From contig NZ_BOQN01000083.1 of the NCBI RefSeq assembly GCF_018332695.1, forward strand, positions 1 to 64,000: a stretch of DNA of 64,000 bases, given 5' to 3'. This document shows, piece by piece, positions 50,200 through 58,336 of this stretch; position 1 is the stretch's first letter; every line of letters starts with the position of its first letter. A program made the translations under genes and the position numbers. Source of the DNA: Paractinoplanes toevensis. GTDB lineage: Bacteria > Actinomycetota > Actinomycetes > Mycobacteriales > Micromonosporaceae. Under the pieces are notes generated by a model, which was given only the letters and a program-made list of their open reading frames with translations, was not told the origin of the DNA and ran no database searches.

Positions 50200-52143
50200 A
50201 TGGACACCACAGTCGCCGACACGCTGATCGGCACGACGATTGACGGCCGCTACCGGATCACCGGTCGCGTGGCCCGTGGTGGCATGGCGACCGTCTACAC
50301 GGCCACCGACCAGCGACTCGAGCGCACCGTGGCTTTGAAGATCATTCACCCGTCGCAGGCGACCAATGTCCACTTCGTGGACAGGTTCACCGACGAGGCC
50401 AAGACGATCGCCCGGCTCACCCACCCCAACGTCGTGGCCGTGTATGACCAGGGCCGCCACCAGGGCCTGCCCTACCTGGTGATGGAGTACGTGCAGGGTC
50501 GCACCCTGCGGGACGTGCTCAGCCAGCGCCGTCGCCTCAACCCCACCGAGGCCTGCGCGATCCTCGAGCAGATGCTCGCCGCGATCGCCGCCGCCCACCG
50601 GGCCGGCCTGGTCCACCGCGACGTCAAGCCGGAAAATGTCCTGGTCGCCGAGGCGCCCAGCGGCGGCGCCGGCAACCTGGTCGACGCCGTGGTCAAGGTG
50701 GCCGATTTCGGCCTGGCCCGGGCCGTCGAGGCGAGCAGCGTCGACGACTCCGGCCAGCTGATGGCGACCGTGGCCTACGTCGCGCCCGAGCTGGTCACCG
50801 ACGGGCACGCGGACGCCCGCACCGACGTCTACTCGGCCGGCATCGTGCTCTACGAGATGCTCAGCGGCCAGGTCCCGTTCGACGGCGACGACCCGGTCGA
50901 GGTCGCCTGGCAGCACGTCGACAACGACGTGCCGCCCCCGTCCAAGATCGTCAAGGGTGTCCCCAAGGCGCTCGACGACCTGGTCGCGCGGGCCACCCGC
51001 CGCGACCCGGGCGCCCGGCCGACCGACGCCGGCGCCCTGCTCGCCGAGGTCCAGGCGGTGCGCGACGACCTGGGCGCGGCCAACGTCGAGACGGCACTGC
51101 TGCGCCAGGTGCCGCACTCCCGGCACGCCGACGCCGACGCGACCGCCATGGTCCCGGCCATCACCGACGGCTACCACCCCGACCGCCCCAGCTGGGCGCG
51201 GTTGCCCGAGCAGAGCCGCAACACCCAGGTCTACCGGCGTGGCGACGCGGCCCTGGGGCGCACCCGTGGCTTCGACCGCCGGCGCATCCTGCTGTCCACG
51301 GCCATCGCGATCATGGTGCTGGTGGTCATCGGCAGCACCTGGTGGGTGACCCTGGGCCGCTACACCGAGGCGCCGACCATGGTCAACATGACCAAGGAGC
51401 AGGCCGACCTGTTCGCCCGGCAGAACAACTTCGAGCTGTTCTACGCCGACGGCGCCTACAGCGAGACCGTCCCCAAGGACACCGTGGTCAGCCAGAACCC
51501 GGCGGCGAAGGCGCGGATCGTCAACGGCGGCCGGATCACGCTCGTGCTGTCGCTGGGCCCGGAGCGGTTCGACGTGCCCGACCTGGCCGGGCTCGAGTTG
51601 ACCGCGGCCAAGGCCGAGCTCGACCAGAACGGCCTGAAGGTCAAAGAGGGCACCGCGCAGTACAGCGACACCGTCCCCGAGGGCGCGGTGGTCTCCACCG
51701 ACCCGGCGAAGGGCACCGAGCTCAAGCGGGGCGACACGGTCACCGTCGTGGTCAGCAAGGGCCGCGCCCCGATCCAGGTGCCCGACCTGGTCGGCAAGAA
51801 CATCAACGACGCCCGCAACGAGTTGCAGAGGCTCGGCCTGACCGCCGTCGAGCGTTACAAGGACAGCGACCAGCCGGCCGACACGGTCATCGCGCAGAGC
51901 CCCAAGCCGGCCACCGGCGCGGCCAAGGACGCCGAGGTCACCCTGGACGTGAGCAAGGGCCCGCCGCTGGTCGCCGTGCCCGACCTCAACAACCAGCCCT
52001 GCCAGCAGGCCGCGGGCACACTGCAGGGGCTCAACCTGCGGGTGCGGATCGAGGGCTTCAACCAGAACGGTTTCGTGCGCCAGCAAAGTCCGGTGAACAC
52101 CCAGGTGCCGCCGCAGACCGAGGTGGTCATCGCGTGCTTCTAG
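50200..52143 (+). CDS. pknL: PASTA-domain Ser/Thr protein kinase, PknL type
   Basis: A 647-residue transmembrane kinase. The kinase domain (about 15-280) has the glycine loop RVARGGMATVY, Lys47 in VALKIIH, the catalytic VHRDVKPENVLV and DFGLA. A linker with Arg-rich segments follows, then one membrane helix (LLSTAIAIMVLVVIGSTWW). Four PASTA domains lie outside (each starting with a PD-like motif: VPDLAGLELTAAKAELDQ, VPDLVGKNINDARNEL, VPDLNNQPCQQAA). They sense peptidoglycan precursors and control growth. The kinase overlaps the endonuclease IV gene by 10 nt. It corresponds to Rv2176 and its substrate gene Rv2175c lies nearby. Confidence 0.93.
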   Translation: MDTTVADTLIGTTIDGRYRITGRVARGGMATVYTATDQRLERTVALKIIHPSQATNVHFVDRFTDEAKTIARLTHPNVVAVYDQGRHQGLPYLVMEYVQGRTLRDVLSQRRRLNPTEACAILEQMLAAIAAAHRAGLVHRDVKPENVLVAEAPSGGAGNLVDAVVKVADFGLARAVEASSVDDSGQLMATVAYVAPELVTDGHADARTDVYSAGIVLYEMLSGQVPFDGDDPVEVAWQHVDNDVPPPSKIVKGVPKALDDLVARATRRDPGARPTDAGALLAEVQAVRDDLGAANVETALLRQVPHSRHADADATAMVPAITDGYHPDRPSWARLPEQSRNTQVYRRGDAALGRTRGFDRRRILLSTAIAIMVLVVIGSTWWVTLGRYTEAPTMVNMTKEQADLFARQNNFELFYADGAYSETVPKDTVVSQNPAAKARIVNGGRITLVLSLGPERFDVPDLAGLELTAAKAELDQNGLKVKEGTAQYSDTVPEGAVVSTDPAKGTELKRGDTVTVVVSKGRAPIQVPDLVGKNINDARNELQRLGLTAVERYKDSDQPADTVIAQSPKPATGAAKDAEVTLDVSKGPPLVAVPDLNNQPCQQAAGTLQGLNLRVRIEGFNQNGFVRQQSPVNTQVPPQTEVVIACF

Positions 52144-52991
52144 ATCGGCCCATCGGCTCGCACACCAAAACCTCGGGCGGGCTGGCCAAGGCCGCTCTGC
52201 CATACGTGGACGCCGCCGGGTCGGAGACGCTTCAGGTGTACGTCTCCAACTCGCGGGGCTGGGCGCTGCCGCCCGGCGACCCGAAGCAGGACACCCTGTT
52301 CCGCGACGGGATCGGCGAGCGCGGCCTCCCGGCGTACATCCATGCCTCTCTGCTGGTGAACTTGGGTTCGCCGACCGACCTGACCGTCGAACGGTCGATC
52401 GCGACGCTGGCCCACGCGCTGGAACGCGGCCGGGCGATCGGCGCGGCCGGGGTGGTCTACCACGCGGGCAGCTCGGTCGATCCGGAGCACGACGCGAAGG
52501 CGATGCACCAGCTGCGCGAGGCGCTGCTGCCGCTGCTCGACGACGCGGCCGCCCGTGGCCTGCCGAAACTGCTGGTCGAGCCGAGCGCCGGCGGCGGCCG
52601 CAGCCTGGCGTCGAAGGTGCAGGACCTGGGCCCCTACCTGGCGGCCGTGGAGCAGCACCCGTGGATGGGCGTCTGCTTCGACACCTGCCACGCCTGGGCG
52701 GCCGGGCACGACCTGGCCACCCCGGGCGGGATGACGGCGACCCTGGACGCGCTGATCGACACGGTCGGTGCCGGCCGCCTGATGCTGATCCACGCCAACG
52801 ACTCGAAGGACGAGTGCGGCTCGACCCGCGACCGGCACGAGACGATCGGCCGGGGCCGCATCGGCGAGGCCGCGTTCGCCGAGCTGATGACCCACCCGGC
52901 GGTGGCCGGCGTCCCGGTGATCGTGGAGACGCCGACGGTCGAGCACGAGGGCCACGCGGCCGACATCGCCCTGCTCAAGTCGCTGCGCTGA
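52134..52991 (+). CDS. nfo: endonuclease IV (AP endonuclease) family protein
   Basis: A 285-residue TIM-barrel DNA repair enzyme that cuts at abasic sites. PIGSHTKTSGGLAKAAL begins the fold. ASLLVNLGSP, VYHAGS, LLVEPSAGGG, VCFDTCHAWAAGHD, HANDSKDECGS, RDRHETIGRGRIG and VIVETP carry the nine zinc ligands (His, Glu, Asp). GTG at 52134 overlaps the last codons of pknL and has a GAGGTGG site about 9 nt upstream, so it is coupled to it. It overlaps the opposite LysR gene by 17 nt. Confidence 0.9.
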   Translation: MLLDRPIGSHTKTSGGLAKAALPYVDAAGSETLQVYVSNSRGWALPPGDPKQDTLFRDGIGERGLPAYIHASLLVNLGSPTDLTVERSIATLAHALERGRAIGAAGVVYHAGSSVDPEHDAKAMHQLREALLPLLDDAAARGLPKLLVEPSAGGGRSLASKVQDLGPYLAAVEQHPWMGVCFDTCHAWAAGHDLATPGGMTATLDALIDTVGAGRLMLIHANDSKDECGSTRDRHETIGRGRIGEAAFAELMTHPAVAGVPVIVETPTVEHEGHAADIALLKSLR

Positions 52992-53874
52992 GCATCGCCG
53001 AGAGCCGGGCCGCCGGGCCGTCGTCGGCGCGCAGCGACAGCAGCTCCACCCGGTGGACCAGCCGGGCCACCGGCACGCCGACCAGGCCGTCGTGCGCGGC
53101 GACCAGCGGCTCGGGCAGCACGGCCAGGCCGTGCCCGGCGGCGATCAGACCGGTCAGCACGGTGACGTCGCAGCCGTCGTAGCGCAGGCTCGCCCGCAGG
53201 CCGTCGACCGGCAGCCGGGTGAACGGCGCGATCTCCGGAGCGTCGATCCAGTACGCGTCGGCCAGGTCGGTGAGGTCGACCCGCCGGCGCCCGCGCAACG
53301 GGTGGCCGGCCGGCACCGCCACGACGGCCGGGCTCTCGGCGACACCGATCGAGCGGGGACCGCCGGCCCCGGGCTCGGGCAGGCGCAGCGGATCGTTGGG
53401 TGCGGTGAACCCGTCGAGCAGGCCCAGGTCGTACTCGCCGGTCGCCACCGCCTCGACGATCCGGTCCCGGCCGGCGACCCGGACGTGGGTGCGGAGCGGC
53501 GTCGAGTCGGCGCGGATCGTGGCGAGGGCGGTGGCCACCGGCGCGGCCCAGGCCAGCGGGGTGAGGCCCAGGTCGAGACGGCCCGGGGCGAGCGCGCGGG
53601 TCACGTCGGCGCGGGCCGCCTCCAGGCGGACCAGGATCAGGGCCGCGTGCCGCCGCAACCGTTCACCGGCCGGGGTCAGCGCGACCGGGCGACGGGTCAG
53701 CAGCGGCGTGCCGAGGTCGGCCTCGAGGGTGGCGATCTGCTGCGAGACGGCCGACTGGGTGTACCTGAGGGTCTGGGCGGCCGCCGAGAACGAGCCGGTG
53801 TCGGCCACGGCGAGGAACGTGCGGAGCAGGTGCGGATCCACATCAGCGATGCTAATGGAACCGGTACCAATCAT
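52975..53874 (-). CDS. LysR-family transcriptional regulator
   Basis: A 299-residue regulator. The helix-turn-helix is LLRTFLAVADTGSFSAAAQ followed by QSAVSQQIATLEADLGTPLL. The effector domain covers the C-terminal 200 residues, with a pair of periplasmic-binding-like lobes. ATG at 53874 has AAGG about 7 nt upstream; the in-frame GTG at 53841 is the more usual LysR start (VDPHLLRTF) and is the main alternative. Divergent from the GATase-like gene with only 38 nt between, a typical control pair. The ligand is unknown. Confidence 0.88.
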   Translation of the reverse strand: MIGTGSISIADVDPHLLRTFLAVADTGSFSAAAQTLRYTQSAVSQQIATLEADLGTPLLTRRPVALTPAGERLRRHAALILVRLEAARADVTRALAPGRLDLGLTPLAWAAPVATALATIRADSTPLRTHVRVAGRDRIVEAVATGEYDLGLLDGFTAPNDPLRLPEPGAGGPRSIGVAESPAVVAVPAGHPLRGRRRVDLTDLADAYWIDAPEIAPFTRLPVDGLRASLRYDGCDVTVLTGLIAAGHGLAVLPEPLVAAHDGLVGVPVARLVHRVELLSLRADDGPAARLSAMLSAAT

Positions 53875-53912
53875 CGTTGGACCTTATGTTCGGGGCCGGG
53901 CAGCATCGGGAC

Positions 53913-54626
53913 ATGATTTCGATTGCCCTGGTCGGTGACCGGTCGCCCGCCGTGCGAGCCCATTCGCGCATCCCCGCCATCCTCGACGCGCTGCGCGAGG
54001 AGGAACAGATCGACCTCGACGCGTACTGGATCCCGTCCCCCGACGCGGCCGACCCGGCCGCCCTGCACGGCTACGCCGGGATCTGGCTGGCACCCGGCAG
54101 CCCGTACCGCAGCGAAGCCGGCGCCGTGACCGCCGCGCACACCGCCCGCACCGCCGGGATCCCGTTCCTCGGCACCTGCGGCGGCTTCCAGCACGCCATG
54201 CTGGAGTTCGCCCGCAACGTCTGTGACCTGCCCGATGCCCGGCACGCCGAGAACGAGGAGGGGCCCGGCACCGACGCGCTGATCGCCGAGCTGTCCTGCT
54301 CGCTGGTCGGCCACGAGGGTGCGATCAACCTGGACGCCGGCTCCCGCATCGAGGAGCTGCTGGGCGCGAGCCGCACGGTGGAGCGCTACCACTGCAGCTA
54401 CGGCATCGCGGCCGGCTACATCGACCTGCTCGCCGCGCACGGCATGCGTTTCTCCGGGCACGACGATTCCGGCGAGGTGCGCGTGGCCGAACTGCCCGGG
54501 CACCCGTTCTTCCTGGCCACGCTCTTCCAGCCGGAGCTGCACACGGACGGCGTACACCCGGTGATCCGTGGTTTCGCCCACGCTGCGGTGTCGCTGAGTA
54601 GCGGTCAGGAGCTTGCCGCTGGATGA
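53913..54626 (+). CDS. CTP-synthase-C-terminal-like class I glutamine amidotransferase
   Basis: A 237-residue stand-alone GATase. IALVGDRSPAVRAHSRIPAI starts the fold. The nucleophile is Cys89 in LGTCGGFQHAMLEFARN, as in CTP synthase, and the region ending GHPFFLATLFQPE gives the His-Glu pair, shifted relative to the usual HPE. No synthetase domain is present, so ammonia would go to another, unseen partner, or the role may not be ammonia transfer. ATG at 53913 is preceded by a CAGCAT hexamer 6 nt upstream. It overlaps the phosphatase gene by 14 nt and is divergent from the LysR gene. Confidence 0.85.
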   Translation: MISIALVGDRSPAVRAHSRIPAILDALREEEQIDLDAYWIPSPDAADPAALHGYAGIWLAPGSPYRSEAGAVTAAHTARTAGIPFLGTCGGFQHAMLEFARNVCDLPDARHAENEEGPGTDALIAELSCSLVGHEGAINLDAGSRIEELLGASRTVERYHCSYGIAAGYIDLLAAHGMRFSGHDDSGEVRVAELPGHPFFLATLFQPELHTDGVHPVIRGFAHAAVSLSSGQELAAG

Positions 54627-55788
54627 TGAGCCGATGCTCGCGATGGAGGCGGTTCGCCGGCTGCTCGCGCTGAGGCACGGGCGGGCCGAAGATCTGCCCG
54701 TCGTGCTGGCGCGGGCCGCTCCACTGCTGGATGCCAATTCGGCGGGCGTGCTGCTCATCGACTACGGCCAGCTGTCCCTGTGCCCGCTGCACGGCAGCAC
54801 GGACGGCGATCTGGGACCGCAGGCGGTGGAGGCGACCGCCGCCGGGCGGTGCTTCATCACCGCGACCGAGACCCACGACGACGGGCACCTCTGGCTGCCG
54901 CTGCTGCACGGCGCCGAACGGCTCGGCGTCCTCGGGCTGGGCTTCAAGGAGATGCCGTCGGCCGCGGTCCGGCACGACCTCGAGGTTATCGCGGCCCTGG
55001 TGGCCGAGCTGATCGCGAGCCGCCGCTTCTACGGTGACGCGGTCGAGCACACCCGGCGCCGCCTGCCCATGCAACTGGCCGCCGAGATCATCTGGAACCA
55101 GCTGCCGCCGCTGACCTGCGCGGTCGACGGCACCGTGGTGACCGCGGTCCTGGAACCCTGCTACGACGTCGGCGGAGACGCGTTCGACTACGCGGTCAAT
55201 GGCGACGTGCTGCACGTCGGGTTGTTCGACACGGTCGGGCACGGCATCAGCGCCAGCGCCCTGACCACGCTGACCCTCAACACCTACCGCAACGCCCGCC
55301 GGTCCGGCCTGTCGCTCGCCGACACCTGCCGCTCGATCGACAAGTGGATCAATGCGCAGTACCCCGGCAGTTTTGTCACCGCGCTGCTCGTCGAGCTGGA
55401 CACCGCGACCGGCCACTACCGGCGGATCAGCGCCGGCCACCCGGCCGAACTGCTGCTGCGCGACGGCCGTCTGCTGCCGGCGCTGCGCACGCCGACGGCA
55501 CTGCCGCTCGGCCTCGGTCACATGCTCGGCCGCGCCCCGGGCATCACCGAGCAGCAGCTCGAGCCGGGCGACACGCTGGTCCTCTACACCGACGGCATCA
55601 CCGAGGCCCGGGACGCGAACGGCGTCCTGTTCGGCCCGGACCGGCTGTCCGACTTCATGATCACGGCGTTGAAGGGGGGCCTGACGGCCCCGGAGATCAT
55701 GCGCCGCCTGGTGCACACCATCGTGACGTACGAGGACGGCGAGCTCCGCGACGACGCCACCGCCGCGATGCTCCAGTGGCAGCACTAG
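54613..55788 (+). CDS. GAF/SpoIIE-type PP2C phosphatase
   Basis: A 391-residue protein. Residues about 10-145 resemble a GAF sensor (RLLALRHGRAEDLPVVLARA). A SpoIIE/RsbU-type phosphatase fills the rest: CYDVGGDAFDYAVN carries the metal Asp, then FDTVGHGISASALTTL, SAGHPAELLLRDG, DTLVLYTDGITEARD and RDDATAAML. It may dephosphorylate an anti-anti-sigma factor, but no SpoIIAA or RsbW gene lies near. The TTG at 54613 was kept with an adjacent AGGAG; ATG at 54634 is an alternative. It overlaps the GATase gene by 14 nt. Confidence 0.85.
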   Translation: MPLDDEPMLAMEAVRRLLALRHGRAEDLPVVLARAAPLLDANSAGVLLIDYGQLSLCPLHGSTDGDLGPQAVEATAAGRCFITATETHDDGHLWLPLLHGAERLGVLGLGFKEMPSAAVRHDLEVIAALVAELIASRRFYGDAVEHTRRRLPMQLAAEIIWNQLPPLTCAVDGTVVTAVLEPCYDVGGDAFDYAVNGDVLHVGLFDTVGHGISASALTTLTLNTYRNARRSGLSLADTCRSIDKWINAQYPGSFVTALLVELDTATGHYRRISAGHPAELLLRDGRLLPALRTPTALPLGLGHMLGRAPGITEQQLEPGDTLVLYTDGITEARDANGVLFGPDRLSDFMITALKGGLTAPEIMRRLVHTIVTYEDGELRDDATAAMLQWQH

Positions 55789-56630
55789 GCCGGCGCCGAC
55801 ACGCCCGCCACCAGCGCCAGCCGGAACCGGCTCTCGTCCTCGGTGTCCGGGACGACGGTGAGGATCACAACCTTCAGGTCCGCGTCGCCGTCCGACATGA
55901 CGTCGCAGTCCACCTCGATCGGCCCCACCACGGGATGCTGGACGACCTTGTGGTCCTCGCGGTGCGCGCCCACCGACCCGGCCGACCACAGCTCGGCGAA
56001 CCGCCGGTTACCTTCGGTCAGCGACCGGATCAGCCGGGTCAGCCGCGGGTTGCCCGGGAAACGGCCGGTGGCCCGGCGCAGGTCGGACACGACGGCCGCT
56101 TCCACCTCGTCGGGGGCGTGCGAGACGACCGGCCACTGCGACATGTACGGACCGCCGTCGTCGCCCACCGGGAAGGTGTCGCGGGCGAAGTTGCGCAGCG
56201 GCACCGGCACCGAGGACGGGTCGCCGAGCAGCGCCGCCCAGCCCCGGTTCCACCAGATCAGCTGCCAGTCCGCGGCGAACACGGCCACCGCCGCGTCGCC
56301 GAGCCGGTTGAGGGCACGCCGCAGGCCGGGCGGGATGTGCTCGGAGATCTGGCCGCCGGTCGGCGGGACCAGACCGGCCAGCCGGTACAGATGGTCGCGT
56401 TCGGCCACGGTGAGCTGCAGTGCCCGCGCCAGCGCGGCCACCACCTGCGCCGACGGCGAGGTGAAACGGCCCTGCTCCAGGCGTACGACGTAGTCCACCG
56501 AGATGCCGGCCAGGTCGGCGAGCTCCTCCCGGCGCAGCCCGGCGGCCCGGCGGGAACGCCCGGCCGGCAGTCCCGCCGCCGCCGGGGAGAGCCGATCGCG
56601 CCAGGCCCGCAGGGTCACGCCGAGTTCCAT
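55785..56630 (-). CDS. XRE-family regulator with MmyB-like ligand-binding domain
   Basis: A 281-residue regulator. The Xre helix-turn-helix is in RREELADLAGISVDYVVRLEQG, preceded by a basic LPAGRSRRAAG segment. The MmyB-like domain (about 100-270) has FAADWQLIWWNRGWAALLGD and NFARDTFPV. These bind hydrophobic ligands such as fatty acids. The stop overlaps the phosphatase stop by 4 nt. It diverges from the SDR gene 86 nt away, the common arrangement in which the regulator controls the adjacent SDR. GAGAAT lies 7 nt before the ATG. Confidence 0.87.
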   Translation of the reverse strand: MELGVTLRAWRDRLSPAAAGLPAGRSRRAAGLRREELADLAGISVDYVVRLEQGRFTSPSAQVVAALARALQLTVAERDHLYRLAGLVPPTGGQISEHIPPGLRRALNRLGDAAVAVFAADWQLIWWNRGWAALLGDPSSVPVPLRNFARDTFPVGDDGGPYMSQWPVVSHAPDEVEAAVVSDLRRATGRFPGNPRLTRLIRSLTEGNRRFAELWSAGSVGAHREDHKVVQHPVVGPIEVDCDVMSDGDADLKVVILTVVPDTEDESRFRLALVAGVSAPA

Positions 56631-56637
56631 GCCGGCA

Positions 56638-56643
56638 ATTCTC
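56638..56643 (-). promoter_or_regulatory. -10-like element, MmyB-type regulator gene
   Basis: GAGAAT on the minus strand, 7 nt before the ATG at 56630. The same hexamer precedes the NYN gene. Confidence 0.35.
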
Positions 56644-56716
56644 GCGCGGGGCCACGGCCCGAGGGTGGTAACGCTGTTCTCTGGATGACTCCGCCGGCCG
56701 CGCCGACCATGGACGC

Positions 56717-57415
56717 ATGACCATCACCTTCATCACCGGGGCCAACAAGGGCCTCGGCCGCGAGACCGCCCGCCGCCTCATCGACCAGGGCCACACCGTG
56801 TTGCTCGGCGCCCGCGACGAGAAAGCCGGCCGCGCGGCAGCCGCCGAACTCGGTGCCCGCTTCGTCGAGATCGACGTCACCGACGACGCGTCGGTCACCG
56901 CGGCAGCCGCCGACGTCGAACAGCACGAGGGCCGGATCGACGTACTGATCAACAACGCCGGCGTGCAAGGTCCCTTCGGCGACCCGAGCGGCCTGACCGG
57001 CGCCGACGTCCTGGGCGTGCTCGACGTCAACGTCGTCGGGGTGGTGCGGGCCAGCACCGCGTTCCTGCCGCTGCTGCGGCGCTCGGCCGACCCGGTCATC
57101 ATCAACGTCAGCAGCTCGATGGGCTCGCTCGCCGCCACCCACGACCCGACCCGCGCCGAATCGAAGGTGATCGTCCCCGCCTACACGGCCTCGAAGGCGG
57201 CCCTGACCATGCTGACCACCCAGTACGCCAAGGCGCTGCCGGACATCCGGATCAACGCGGCCGACCCCGGTTACACGGCGACCGATCTCAACGGCAACTC
57301 CGGCCCGCAGACCGTCACCGAGGGCACCGACGCGATCGTCACCCTGGCCACCGAGGGCCCGGGCCACGGCTCCGGCCGCTTCATCGACCGCGACGGCGAG
57401 ATCACCTGGTCGTGA
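56717..57415 (+). CDS. short-chain dehydrogenase/reductase (SDR)
   Basis: A 232-residue NAD(P)-dependent oxidoreductase. The cofactor motif is ITGANKGLGRETARRL. NNAGVQG, SSSMGSLA and the YTASKAAL catalytic Tyr/Lys are all in place, with Ser 20 or so residues ahead. The substrate is unknown. It is divergent from an MmyB-type regulator, a pairing seen often in actinobacteria. The stop overlaps the convergent TetR gene by 14 nt. Confidence 0.9.
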   Translation: MTITFITGANKGLGRETARRLIDQGHTVLLGARDEKAGRAAAAELGARFVEIDVTDDASVTAAAADVEQHEGRIDVLINNAGVQGPFGDPSGLTGADVLGVLDVNVVGVVRASTAFLPLLRRSADPVIINVSSSMGSLAATHDPTRAESKVIVPAYTASKAALTMLTTQYAKALPDIRINAADPGYTATDLNGNSGPQTVTEGTDAIVTLATEGPGHGSGRFIDRDGEITWS

Positions 57416-58079
57416 GCGGTGCGGGGCCGGTGCTGATCGTGGCGAGGACGGCATCGAGGCCGCGCTCGAACAGCTCGTCGTCGGTCCAGCGACCGGGATC
57501 GAGATGCCCGGAGGCATTGAGGACGGGATAGGCCGTCGGGCTCGCCGTGATGTGCCGCCGGGCCTGGGCGTGCTCGCCGCCCGCCTGCCGGAAGGTTGCC
57601 TCGGTCAGGGCCGCGCCGATCACATAGTTGGCCAGGAGCCGAGTGGTCACCGCCAACTCCAGCTCGGCGAGGCCGCCCCGCGACAGCGCGGACTGCAGGA
57701 ACTCGGTGCGGGCGAGGACGTGGGGTCCGAGCATCGGCCGGCCGATCAGGTTCGGAGCCCAGGGATGGCGGAGCATGGCAGCCCGCCAGTTCCGGATCAG
57801 GCTCCGCACGTCATTTCGCCAGTCGGTCGTGGCGGCGGGGAGCGGCACATCGCCGAAGATCTGGTCGAGCGCCAGGTCGAGGACGTCCTCCTTGGTCGTC
57901 ACGTGCCAGTACAGCGCGGTGGCGGTGACGTCGAGGGCCTGGGCGAGGCGCCGCATGGTCAGGCCGCCGGTGCCCAGCTGATCGAGGAGTTGCACGGCGG
58001 CGACCACGATGCGTTCCCGGCTCAGCGGGGAGGACCGCTGGGCCGGTGGGTCTTCGCGTAACCAGATCGAGGTGGGCAT
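57402..58079 (-). CDS. TetR/AcrR-family regulator (TetR_C_1 type)
   Basis: A 225-residue repressor. The helix-turn-helix is in RIVVAAVQLLDQLG, GLTMRRLAQALDVTATALYWH, and VTTKEDVLDLALDQIFG. The C-terminal domain resembles tetracycline-repressor-type ligand domains (RDDVRSLIRNW-like and HPWAPNLIGRPMLGP). It starts within a long palindrome shared with the divergent small gene at 58109, so both are probably under its control. It may also control the MFS gene downstream of that gene, which runs in the opposite direction. Confidence 0.88.
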   Translation of the reverse strand: MPTSIWLREDPPAQRSSPLSRERIVVAAVQLLDQLGTGGLTMRRLAQALDVTATALYWHVTTKEDVLDLALDQIFGDVPLPAATTDWRNDVRSLIRNWRAAMLRHPWAPNLIGRPMLGPHVLARTEFLQSALSRGGLAELELAVTTRLLANYVIGAALTEATFRQAGGEHAQARRHITASPTAYPVLNASGHLDPGRWTDDELFERGLDAVLATISTGPAPLTTR

Positions 58080-58113
58080 GCCTTAGTTTAACGGTGTTAA
58101 GTTAAGGCATGCC
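58075..58113. promoter_or_regulatory. 39-bp operator palindrome including both start codons
   Basis: 18-bp arms (58075-58092 and 58096-58113) match in 16 positions around a 3-nt centre GGT. Each arm carries GTTAA, TAAGG and an ATGCC start codon facing outward, so the TetR gene and the 58109 gene both begin inside the repeat. It is a probable TetR-binding site. Confidence 0.8.
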
Positions 58114-58336
58114 ACTGTTGCGCATCCACCTCGAGGCCGATCGCTCCACCGCGCGCCGGGTCATGGAGCTGCATCGGGCCGACCGGATCCATCACGAGTC
58201 CCGGGAGGCCGCCCGCGCCGAGGTATGGCGCCGCGGGTGGACGCCGGCCGGGGAGCCGGTCTTCGTCGGCGTCACGAACGGCGAACCCGTCCGGCTCCTC
58301 TACGACGTGGAGATCTACTCGGACGCGACTTCCTGA
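58109..58336 (+). CDS. small hypothetical protein under TetR operator
   Basis: A 75-residue protein I do not recognise: LRIHLEADRSTARRVMELHR, an Arg/Glu-rich helix (HHESREAARAEVWRRGW), then PAGEPVFVGVTNGEPVRLLY, which looks like two beta strands. It may be a small alpha-beta fold. No ribosome site fits; ATG lies in the operator and the mRNA may be leaderless. The 3' 65 nt overlap the end of the opposite MFS gene. Confidence 0.55.
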   Translation: MPLLRIHLEADRSTARRVMELHRADRIHHESREAARAEVWRRGWTPAGEPVFVGVTNGEPVRLLYDVEIYSDATS

